Shown here: positions 34,532 to 42,050 of the stretch, one piece after another
How positions within the stretch are numbered: the first letter of the stretch is position 1
Layout of the letters: each line of letters begins with the position of its first letter
NCBI RefSeq assembly: GCF_019599405.1
Contig: NZ_RKLQ01000003.1
Span: forward strand, 156,061-220,060
Source of the DNA: Haloarcula salinisoli
GTDB lineage: Archaea > Halobacteriota > Halobacteria > Halobacteriales > Haloarculaceae
DNA: 64,000 nt
Direction of reading: 5' to 3'
Translations under genes and position numbers: made by a program
Notes under the pieces: model-generated
The model's input: the letters and a program-made list of their open reading frames with translations, nothing else
Databases searched by the model: none
What the model was told of the DNA's origin: nothing

Positions 34532-35878
34532 CTAGCCCTGTTGGACTGCGTTCAGCACTGTCTCGACCCGCTCGACGACCGTGGCGGCGCCGTCGGCAAG
34601 CACCACTACCTGCCCCGCCACGCCGACCGCGCCGGGGTCGACGATGGCTACCGGCGCGTCGTCGTGCCCGTCGAGCGCTTGCTCGACCAGCGCTTCGGGC
34701 GTGGCCTCGGCTTCCCGCTCGCCGTCGGCCACGGTCACGACGGGACCGTCGAGGGTCGCGACCGCGCTCTCGGCGTCGTCGGACAGCCGGCAGGTGACCG
34801 CGAACCGACTGGACGGCTCCGCTTCCCGCACCGCCAGCAGGAAGCGAGCCAGCTCCGGTTCCGCACCGAAGCGGACGCCGTGGTTCGGCCGGGGCCCGGC
34901 CATCGTCAGCGTGATGCGCCCGTCGACGGCAGCCACCTCGTCGGGCCGCTCCGCGTGGGGAGTCGCGCCCGCGACGGCCATCCCCGATTCGGGGACCAGC
35001 GGGGCGAGCTTGTTCTCGGTCAGCGCCGCGGCGACGCTCTCGACGGCCTCGCTCGTCTCTTCGCGGGCGGCTGTGTCGCGCAGTTCGACCGTGTGGTGGA
35101 CTGCGCCCGGCCCCTCGCCGACGTCTAAGTTGTAGCGGACTGCCCGAGCGAGGAGGTCGATACCCCTTGCGACCGCGTCGCCGAGGTCGTCGCCGCGGGC
35201 CAGCCGGGTCGCGATGGCCGCCGAGAGCGTACAGCCCGACCCGTGGGTCGCGTCGGTGTCGACCCGGTCGTGGCGGTAGGTCCCCACGGCGTCGTCGGTC
35301 ACTAGCACGTCGACGATATCGTCGCCGGCGACGTGCCCGCCCTTGACCAGGGCGGCGTCGGCGCCCATCGCCACGAGGTCCTGTCCCGCCGCGGCCGCGT
35401 CTTCGGGGTCGTCGATGGCTCGGCCTGTCAGTACTTCAGCTTCGTCGGCGTTGGGTGTGACTACCGCCGCCTCGGCGACGAGGGCCTCGTAGGCGTCCTC
35501 GGCCTCGGCGGCCAGCAGGCGGTCGCCCGACGTCGCCACCATCACCGGGTCGACGACGAGGTTCGGGAGGTCGGCTGCGCGCTCCGCGACGAGCTCGATG
35601 ACCTCGCTGGTGGCGAGCATCCCGGTCTTGACCGCCGCGACGTCGAAGTCCTCGCGGACGGCGCGTATCTGGGCCGCGATGTCGTCGGTCGGCAGGAGGT
35701 GGCTCCCCTGGACCCCCGTCGTGTTCTGTGCCGTGACGCTCGTGATGGCGCTGGTCCCGAAGGCCCCGCCGGCCTCGATGGTCTTCAGGTCGGCCTGGAT
35801 GCCGGCCCCGCCGCCCGAGTCACTCCCCGCGATGGTGAGCACGACCGGTGGCGCTACCGGCGACTCCGTCCGTTGCAT
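34532..35878 (-). CDS. thiD: Hydroxymethylpyrimidine (phosphate) kinase fused to thiamine-phosphate synthase ThiN
   Basis: 448 residues from MQRTESPV at 35878. The ThiD half has [41 protein letters not shown] and [12 protein letters not shown] with the catalytic Asp/Gly-rich loop. It phosphorylates HMP and HMP-P. The C-terminal 180 residues are ThiN ([16 protein letters not shown], with [13 protein letters not shown]), which joins the pyrimidine to the thiazole to make thiamine phosphate. This fused form is the archaeal arrangement. It is a single gene. No known riboswitch sequence was seen upstream. Confidence 0.92.
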   Translation of the reverse strand: MQRTESPVAPPVVLTIAGSDSGGGAGIQADLKTIEAGGAFGTSAITSVTAQNTTGVQGSHLLPTDDIAAQIRAVREDFDVAAVKTGMLATSEVIELVAERAADLPNLVVDPVMVATSGDRLLAAEAEDAYEALVAEAAVVTPNADEAEVLTGRAIDDPEDAAAAGQDLVAMGADAALVKGGHVAGDDIVDVLVTDDAVGTYRHDRVDTDATHGSGCTLSAAIATRLARGDDLGDAVARGIDLLARAVRYNLDVGEGPGAVHHTVELRDTAAREETSEAVESVAAALTENKLAPLVPESGMAVAGATPHAERPDEVAAVDGRITLTMAGPRPNHGVRFGAEPELARFLLAVREAEPSSRFAVTCRLSDDAESAVATLDGPVVTVADGEREAEATPEALVEQALDGHDDAPVAIVDPGAVGVAGQVVVLADGAATVVERVETVLNAVQQG

Positions 35879-36024
35879 AGCCGGGGGGTCGGCGGGCGGC
35901 CCCAAAGCAGTGCCGACTCCCGCCATCGTCGCCGTAAAGCCGTACGTACTCGTCCCCGAACCGGGAATAAACCGGCAATATGCGCACCATCCTAGTATGC
36001 TAATAATACTTCATACGACACCCG

Positions 36025-36038
36025 GGAAAGGCTTATAC
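36025..36038 (+). promoter_or_regulatory. Likely BRE/TATA promoter
   Basis: GAAAGGCTTATACG about 30 bp before the ATG at 36068 has the purine-rich BRE and TTATA of haloarchaeal promoters. The spacing would place the transcription start a few bases before the ATG, giving a near-leaderless mRNA. Confidence 0.5.
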
Positions 36039-36067
36039 GGTAGAACTGCCCAACCATCACCTGCACA

Positions 36068-36232
36068 ATGGCATCGGCCCCCAGTAATACGCAGCAAGCA
36101 GACGAGCAGTACGGCGCTTTCACGACCGGCGACGGCGACGTTGTCGTCTACGATACGGACAACCCCGAGGCGTGGCTCCAGTCCGACTACGCCGTCGAAG
36201 TAGGCCCCACCTCCGAGCGGACAAGCGCCTAG
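36068..36232 (+). CDS. Small acidic haloarchaeal protein
   Basis: 54 residues, with [20 protein letters not shown] in the middle. The VVYDxxNPxAW pattern is that of a widespread haloarchaeal small-protein family annotated DUF7331 (from memory). No function is known. The close upstream promoter at 36025-36038 supports expression. Confidence 0.7.
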   Translation: MASAPSNTQQADEQYGAFTTGDGDVVVYDTDNPEAWLQSDYAVEVGPTSERTSA

Positions 36233-36330
36233 TTCTCCCCTCTCGCTCACCAGCTCGAACCGACAGCTATCACCGATTGCGCGCCCGCGCCGTCACGAGG
36301 TCGACGGTCGCGGTCGTGGTTTTCGCCCCC

Positions 36331-37350
36331 TTACTCGAGCTTTCCCAGGTACTCCTCGAAGGTCCCCCAGAAGGGGTCCACGCCGGGGTGGTCGGTCGGC
36401 TCGCCGTCGACGACCAGCCCGGAGCCCTCGACGACTTCCCCGGCGTCGGCCGCCGGAATCCCCTCCGATTCGAGTGCTGTGAGCACGTCGTCGACGCCCT
36501 CGGGCTCGACCGCCGCGAGCAGGGTCCCCTCGCTGATGGATATCCACGGGTCGATGTCGAAGAAGTCACAGGCCTCCCGGACCCCGGGCTGGACCGGGAC
36601 GCGGTCGGTCTCCAGTTCGATGCCGACGCCGGCCGCGCGGGCCATCTCGTAGAGTCCGCCGTAGATGCCACACTCGGTCGCGTCGTGCATCGCCGTCACC
36701 GGCCCCGCCGCGGCCGCCGTCAGGGCGTCCCTGACAGGGCTCATGTCGTAGAAGCGGTCGGTCGCGTCCGCGACGGTCGCGGCGTCCAACTGCTCGGCCA
36801 TGAGCGACTCGAACTGGATGGAAAGCAGCCCCGTCGCCTCGATAGCGGGGCCTTTCGTGACGACGATGCGGTCGCCGACGCTCGCGCCGTCGGGCCGGAC
36901 GAGCTCGGCGAAGTCGCCGACCGAGACGGCCGTCGCGCCACCGACCATCGGGTAGTTACAGCCTGCGTACCGGCCGGTGTGGCCCGTGACGACCGAGACG
37001 CCCAGTTCACGGGCCTCTTCGTCGAAGGTCTCCCACACCGTCTGGAACTCCTCGTTCGTGATTTCGGGCGGGAGGTTGAAGTCGATGGACAGATGCGTCG
37101 GCGGGAGTCCGGAGACGGCGACGTCGCTCATCAGGATGTGGAAGGCAAACCAGGCGGCGCGCTCGAACCCGAGCGACGGCATCACGAAGACAGGGTCGCT
37201 GGCCATCGCGACGGCCCGCTCGCCGACGTCGATAACGCCGAAGTCGACCCCGTGTTGCGGGCCGAGCGGGACGTCCTCGCGCTCGGCGCCGAGGTTCGGA
37301 TAGATGTACTCGTCGAAGAAGTCGCGGTCGACCTTTCCGAGTTCGGGCAT
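36331..37350 (-). CDS. AIR synthase-related (HypE/PurM superfamily) protein
   Basis: 339 residues from MPELGKVDR at 37350. The PurM-like N-domain has ASDPVFVMP, HILMSDVAVSGLPPTHL and VVTGHTGRY; the C-domain has TAMHDATECGIYGGLYEMA and a final Gly-rich motif. The overall plan is like HypE, ThiL and PurM. The usual HypE C-terminal Cys is not present, so hydrogenase maturation is unlikely. The precise reaction is unknown. It lies between thiD-thiN and a membrane gene, but proximity to thiD does not make it ThiL. Confidence 0.75.
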   Translation of the reverse strand: MPELGKVDRDFFDEYIYPNLGAEREDVPLGPQHGVDFGVIDVGERAVAMASDPVFVMPSLGFERAAWFAFHILMSDVAVSGLPPTHLSIDFNLPPEITNEEFQTVWETFDEEARELGVSVVTGHTGRYAGCNYPMVGGATAVSVGDFAELVRPDGASVGDRIVVTKGPAIEATGLLSIQFESLMAEQLDAATVADATDRFYDMSPVRDALTAAAAGPVTAMHDATECGIYGGLYEMARAAGVGIELETDRVPVQPGVREACDFFDIDPWISISEGTLLAAVEPEGVDDVLTALESEGIPAADAGEVVEGSGLVVDGEPTDHPGVDPFWGTFEEYLGKLE

Positions 37351-37444
37351 ACGTGGTGATATTCCCGGATGGTACAAAATCGTGCCTGTGCCCTTTCTCA
37401 GTCCGGGGGTGGATTTTTCACCGCTATCGACGAACTGTCAACGT

Positions 37445-37894
37445 ATGAATAGAACTACCAGCGCCATCGTCGGTGGGTTCGTCGGGACGGCGGCGATGTC
37501 GGTCGTCCTGACGATTCTCGAGGTCGAGGTCCGGTACGGACTCGGCGTCTTCGACGCTATCGCGCGGTTCGTCCGTGTGCCCGGTGACCCGGTACTTGGC
37601 TTTGCCATCTACGTGATGGTCGGCACCTTCGGCTGGCCGCTGCTCTTTTTGAGCCTCGAGCGGTACGTCCCGCTCTCGCTGGACCCCGCAGTCGCCGGGA
37701 CGTTGCTCGGCACCGTGCTCTGGCTCGGCTTCGCCGTCATCGGGCGGGGTGACCTTGCCGGTGCGCTCCTGCTGGTCTATCTCGCAGCCACGCTCGTGGC
37801 GCATCTGGTCTATGGCTTCTCGATGGGTGCCGTCTACGCCGAACTCGCGACACACACGACCGCCAGCGACGACGCTGTCAGCGATGTCCCGTGA
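37445..37894 (+). CDS. Four-helix membrane protein
   Basis: 149 residues from the ATG at 37445, chosen because the frame upstream lies over the promoter of the neighbour. Helices are at about 7-25, 48-70, 82-100 and 104-130. IVGGFVGTAAMSVVLTILE and LVAHLVYGFSMGAVYAEL are typical of a haloarchaeal family (DUF6789, from memory) of unknown role. Confidence 0.7.
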   Translation: MNRTTSAIVGGFVGTAAMSVVLTILEVEVRYGLGVFDAIARFVRVPGDPVLGFAIYVMVGTFGWPLLFLSLERYVPLSLDPAVAGTLLGTVLWLGFAVIGRGDLAGALLLVYLAATLVAHLVYGFSMGAVYAELATHTTASDDAVSDVP

Positions 37895-37983
37895 CCGAGT
37901 TCACGGTCGGGGCTCCCGGCCGAAATTTTATGCAAGCTAACAACTTTTCCGTGGCCACGCACTAGCACGCTCGGAGGTCACCG

Positions 37984-38085
37984 ATGCCAGCACACGAATT
38001 TCCGGACGAAGACGACGACCGTGAACGCGCGCCCGCTCCCGAGCGTATCATCGACCGGATAATCAACGGCCGACTCGCGCGGTGA
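37984..38085 (+). CDS. Very small acidic protein
   Basis: 33 residues, acidic first half (PDEDDDRER) and basic amphipathic tail RIIDRIINGRLAR. It ends 28 bases from the convergent metallopeptidase-like gene. Length alone makes it uncertain. Codon use is typical for the genome. Confidence 0.35.
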   Translation: MPAHEFPDEDDDRERAPAPERIIDRIINGRLAR

Positions 38086-38112
38086 GGTTCCAGGCCGTCC
38101 CCTTTTTCGTGC

Positions 38113-40137
38113 TCATCGCCGACGCGCCAGCAGCGCCAGCAGGGCCGCGACCACGACCAGGCCGGCGGTAAAGCCCGGCCCGCTGCCCTCGCTCGTCCTC
38201 GCCGGACCGTCGCTGGTCGGCGCGACGACGGTTACCGAGACCGGGTCGGCGGCCCCCGCACCGAGTCGCACCGTCCCGGCCGTCGGCAACGCGACGCTGA
38301 CCGACACCTCGGTCATGTCGCCCGGCGCAAGCGTCACCGTCCGCTCGGTGACCGTCTCGCTGTCCCGCGTGAACGCGACGGTGCCGTTCGCGGGGACCGC
38401 CGCGTCGTTGCTCACTGTCGCTGTGACGGTCGCCTGCTGGCCCACCTGGAACTTCCCGCGGTCCACGCTGACCTCGCTGACGGTCGGCTCGGCGGGCTCC
38501 TCGACGACGACCGTCACCGTCTCCTCGCCCACGCCGACGGTGTACTCGCCGGCCCGCTCGAAGGTGTGTGCGAGCGGGACCGTCCGCTCGCTCTCCGCGT
38601 CTATCTCTCCGGTCGCCGACGTGACGACGCTCCCGTCGACGGTCAGCGTGGCGTCGTACTCGCCCGACGCGCCGCCTGTGTTGCTGACGACGGTATCGAC
38701 CGTCAGCGTCTCCCCGGTCGCCAGCCGGACCGGCGTCGCCGAGACGGTGCCGTTCCGGTAGGGCCCGCTCGCCCGGTAGCCGTCGGCGGTATCCGGGAGC
38801 GCGTAGCCGACCTGTGCCGGGACCGTCTTGAACAGCCGTGACTGGGTCCGCTGGTCCCACATCGAGAGGGGCTCGCTGGTCTCCGATATCTCGACGGCCG
38901 TCGCCCGTGGCTCGGCCCCGCCGGCGGTCTCGACGGCCTCGAGGAACTCGGCCTGCGTCACCGGCGACTCCCTGCTGTTTAGTTCCCGTACCACCACTTC
39001 GAGTGTCCCCGAGCGGTTCGTCGCCGCCCGCAGCGCCAGGTCGACTCGCCCCGCCGCCAGCGCCCCCTTGATGTAGTTCGCGTTGACCGTCCACGTCGAC
39101 GGGTTCGAGAGCACGACGTCGTCGTAGGTCGAGCGCTCGCCGCTGGCGAGATAGCGGCGGTACTCGTCGAAGCCGATACGCTCCTGTTCGAGGGTCAGCT
39201 CCGCGGCGTAGTACTGGGCCGTCGCCTCGGTGAGCCAGCGCGTCTCGGTCGTGGTCCGGAACGCCTGTCGCGTGTGGACGTACTCGTGGAGCCAGACGTT
39301 CGACGGTTCATCGAGCCGTTCGAAGTCCCTGACCCAGAACTCCGACTCGCCGGTGGCCAGTCCCCGCACGCCCCACTCGAGTCGGTCGGTCGGCGCCGCA
39401 AAGGCGACGACTGTCTCGTCCCGGTCGCCGATTCGCAGCGACTGCGAGGCGTTGGTCAGCGAGTCAAGGATGGCCTCGGGGGGTTCGTCCAGGTCTGCCG
39501 CCTCGGGGACCACCAGTCGGAACGTCTGGCCGTTCTGGCTCCGTTCGACGGTCGACACCTCGCCGAGGAACACCATGCGGTCGCCGACTGCGCCCGAGCC
39601 GGCCGTCCGCGTCCGTCGGTCCACGCCCGGCTGAGACCCGGTGTAGCTGTATCCAGTGGATGTCCGGAACTGCCTGAGCAGCGCCCATTCCCCGGTATCG
39701 GCGAAGATATACCGACCGTCGGCCGCTTCCGGGCCGGTCTTGCTGGTGGTCTCGTTCGGATTGAATCTGAGCGTGATACTCGGGTTCGACGTCGACTCGT
39801 CCCATTTGTAGGTCGTATCGTTGACGCGGTTGAACCCGTCCGTGTCGGTGACCGTCCCCTCGTCGACGAGCGAGGCCCGCAGCGACCGCACCCGGTCGGG
39901 CAGCCGGTAACTGAGCGTTACCCGCACTTCCCCCGGCCGGTCGGGCGTCAGCGCGTACGTGCCCGTCCGGACGATGGCGTCGTCGGTCTGTGTCGCGTTG
40001 CCGGTCGCCAGGTCGGCGTCCGTCGCCAGCGTGGTCCCGACCTGCCCGGTCCCGCTCGCGACGGCGGCGCCAGTCATCGACACGACGAGAAGCAGTGTGA
40101 ACGCTCCGGCGGCCCACCCGCGGTCCGTCCTGCGCAT
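38113..40137 (-). CDS. Secreted gluzincin-like metallopeptidase with CARDB-type domains and PGF-CTERM-like tail
   Basis: 674 residues. A signal peptide (residues 1-28) precedes a beta-rich region, then HEYVH (284-288) and WLTEATAQYY with Glu304. This is the HExxH plus downstream Glu zinc site of gluzincin peptidases. The C-terminal half has two immunoglobulin-like CARDB-type repeats (about 460-560 and 565-645). The end, GPGFTAGLVVVAALLALLARRR shortened to its key PGF, helix and Arg cluster, is a PGF-CTERM-like signal for archaeosortase, so it should be anchored at the cell surface. Substrate unknown. Confidence 0.75.
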   Translation of the reverse strand: MRRTDRGWAAGAFTLLLVVSMTGAAVASGTGQVGTTLATDADLATGNATQTDDAIVRTGTYALTPDRPGEVRVTLSYRLPDRVRSLRASLVDEGTVTDTDGFNRVNDTTYKWDESTSNPSITLRFNPNETTSKTGPEAADGRYIFADTGEWALLRQFRTSTGYSYTGSQPGVDRRTRTAGSGAVGDRMVFLGEVSTVERSQNGQTFRLVVPEAADLDEPPEAILDSLTNASQSLRIGDRDETVVAFAAPTDRLEWGVRGLATGESEFWVRDFERLDEPSNVWLHEYVHTRQAFRTTTETRWLTEATAQYYAAELTLEQERIGFDEYRRYLASGERSTYDDVVLSNPSTWTVNANYIKGALAAGRVDLALRAATNRSGTLEVVVRELNSRESPVTQAEFLEAVETAGGAEPRATAVEISETSEPLSMWDQRTQSRLFKTVPAQVGYALPDTADGYRASGPYRNGTVSATPVRLATGETLTVDTVVSNTGGASGEYDATLTVDGSVVTSATGEIDAESERTVPLAHTFERAGEYTVGVGEETVTVVVEEPAEPTVSEVSVDRGKFQVGQQATVTATVSNDAAVPANGTVAFTRDSETVTERTVTLAPGDMTEVSVSVALPTAGTVRLGAGAADPVSVTVVAPTSDGPARTSEGSGPGFTAGLVVVAALLALLARRR

Positions 40138-40247
40138 TATGGACCGCTTACGGCTCGCCGGTAATATACTTGGCCGCCGTTCGCTCGGCTGTCACACCGG
40201 AACCGCGTTCGGATTTCTAAACGCCGGTGGGGCGACGGTCGGCCGCC

Positions 40248-40676
40248 TCAAGCGCGCTCCAGTCGCGCCGCGATGTCGTCGAACACGTCGCCGACACGGT
40301 CGCGGATATCGTCGCGAATCTCCCGAACCGCATCGAGGTCCTGCCCGTCGGGGTCGTCGAGCGCCCAGTCCCGGACCTCGACGTCGGCGTCTAACTCCAG
40401 CGTCGAACAGCCCATCGTCACCACGAGGTCACACGCCAACAGTTCCTCGGTCGAGACCGAACGCGGCGTCCGGTCCGAGAGGTCGACGTCGAGTTCCCGC
40501 ATTATCTCGACCACTTCCTCGTGGACGTGGTCTGCGGGGTCGGTCCCGCCAGTGACGACCTCGACGTGGTCGCCGAGCTCGCGCTCTTCGACCTCGCGCT
40601 CGGCGAAGGCGGTCGACATCTGGGAGCGGCCGGCATTTTGTACACAGACGAAGGCGACGCGGAACGGGTCTGTCAT
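40248..40676 (-). CDS. ArsC-like low-molecular-weight phosphatase family protein
   Basis: 142 residues from MTDPFRVA at 40676. FVCVQNAGRSQMSTAF carries the P-loop C-x5-R-S, and RDWALDDPDG the general-acid Asp-Pro. The sequence around the loop is that of thioredoxin-type arsenate reductases rather than tyrosine phosphatases. No ars operon genes are adjacent, so arsenate detoxification is inferred from family only. Confidence 0.82.
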   Translation of the reverse strand: MTDPFRVAFVCVQNAGRSQMSTAFAEREVEERELGDHVEVVTGGTDPADHVHEEVVEIMRELDVDLSDRTPRSVSTEELLACDLVVTMGCSTLELDADVEVRDWALDDPDGQDLDAVREIRDDIRDRVGDVFDDIAARLERA

Positions 40677-40813
40677 TGGTCGCACTCCGACGACCACGTA
40701 AATGGTGTTTTCGGTGCCCTGGCGTCTCTATACCGCTATGTAGGACTATTTGTGGTTCGTGAGCCGGGAGTCGCCCGGCACCGCCCCGATGGCTGTACGA
40801 CTGGTCGGTACCG

Positions 40814-41182
40814 CTAGTTCCTGTCGGCCCCGGCCGACAGCGACAGGTGGGCACACTCGTCGATGGACGCCGCGTCCCCGAGAAAACTGTCGAGGGTGTC
40901 ACTGTCCTCGAGCTCGACTGCATCGCTGTTTCGGTCGACAGTGATGAAGCCGGCGTCTGCGAGCTTCGGGAGGTGGCTGTGATACAGGGCTATCCTGATC
41001 GTGTCGATGCTGGTCGTCCGGTCAGCACCCGACTCCACGTTCCACCTGGCGATCGCGGCTGCGAGCGCATCGGTGCCGGTGGCCCCGGAGTTGCAGGCCA
41101 GATGGTACAGCACGTAGCGCCGGTGTGGATGTACCAGTACCTCGAACGTCTCGGTTAGTCGTGATGTGTTCAGCGCTGCCAT
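40814..41182 (-). CDS. Winged-helix regulator (DUF7344-like)
   Basis: 122 residues from the ATG at 41182. LTETFEVLVHPHRRYVLYHL, then LYHSHLPKLADAGFITVD are the recognition features of a haloarchaeal winged-helix family. The C-terminus is acidic. Likely DNA-binding transcription regulator. Target unknown; the upstream AT-rich region 41200-41280 probably holds its promoter. Confidence 0.8.
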   Translation of the reverse strand: MAALNTSRLTETFEVLVHPHRRYVLYHLACNSGATGTDALAAAIARWNVESGADRTTSIDTIRIALYHSHLPKLADAGFITVDRNSDAVELEDSDTLDSFLGDAASIDECAHLSLSAGADRN

Positions 41183-41355
41183 ACTCGACTGACGGCCCGC
41201 AGCGTTATAATGTCTGCTTGACTGTAATATTACATATTTGAAAATTCTGTGAAAAGTATGTATTACGGTTGCGTTTCCCGAGCGGATGTCGCGCAAGCAC
41301 CCAGTTCTCGCTGAAAAAATTTCAGCATATCAATCCGTTCTCGCTCCGGGGGTTG

Positions 41356-41868
41356 TCACCCCTCGGTGCTGTCGTCGTCCGGGAGCGAGTCGGGCTCGCC
41401 TGCCATCTCCTGGTGGAAGTGGTTCCACGGCTGGACGTGTTCTTCTGCCAGAATATTGCTGGTGATGGTGCGCAAGCCGAGTTCGTCCAGCTGCTGGGTG
41501 CTCTCCTTGACGTCGGACGTCGATTCGGCTACGACCTCGACGTGGAGGTTCTCTTCTCCGGCCAGCATCTCCCGGACGTTGACCACGCCCCTGACCTCGA
41601 GTGCCTTCTGTGCCATCTCCGACCGCTCGGAGAGTTCGGTCGAACAGATAAAGAGGACGCGCATGGGATATCCGGCCCGCTCGTAGTTGATTTCGGGGTT
41701 GTACCCGAGGATGATTCCCTCCTCTTCGAGTTGCTCGATGCGATTGTGGACGGTCGTCCCGGTTACGTCGGTCTCCGACGCGATATTCGTATCCGTGGCA
41801 CCGCGGGCGTCGACCTGGAGCAAGTGGAGGATGCGCCGGTCGAGATTGTTGAGTGGGTCCTCGGCCAT
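41356..41868 (-). CDS. Lrp/AsnC family regulator
   Basis: 170 residues. LNNLDRRILHLLQVDARGAT, TDVTGTTVHNRIEQLEEEGI is the Lrp helix-turn-helix and ILGYNPEINYERAGY the link to the RAM ligand domain, which has VRGVVNVREMLAGEENLHVEV in parts. A 25-residue tail follows the RAM domain. It should sense a small molecule. It is divergent to the mutS-like gene with 182 bp between. Confidence 0.88.
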   Translation of the reverse strand: MAEDPLNNLDRRILHLLQVDARGATDTNIASETDVTGTTVHNRIEQLEEEGIILGYNPEINYERAGYPMRVLFICSTELSERSEMAQKALEVRGVVNVREMLAGEENLHVEVVAESTSDVKESTQQLDELGLRTITSNILAEEHVQPWNHFHQEMAGEPDSLPDDDSTEG

Positions 41869-42050
41869 ACTGTCCCGTACGGGGACGTGTCAGTTCAATA
41901 GCTTGATTGACAGGAACGGCGGCCCCGGCGACAGGGTCGGCGCGTCGAATCCGCACCGCGACGCGGTGCGCTGTGTGTCCGTTATCTCCCCCGTGGCGCC
42001 GACGTCCCGCACCCGCAATCCTTACGCCGGGGACGACCACACGGGTGAGT

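Noticed and set aside
35879..36067. TPP riboswitch before thiD
   Set aside because: The conserved THI-box cores were not recognised in either strand, and the region fits two divergent promoters.
36331..37350. ThiL thiamine-monophosphate kinase, because of the nearby thiD-thiN gene
   Set aside because: Motifs are closer to HypE-like AIR synthase relatives and the genes are separate transcription units.
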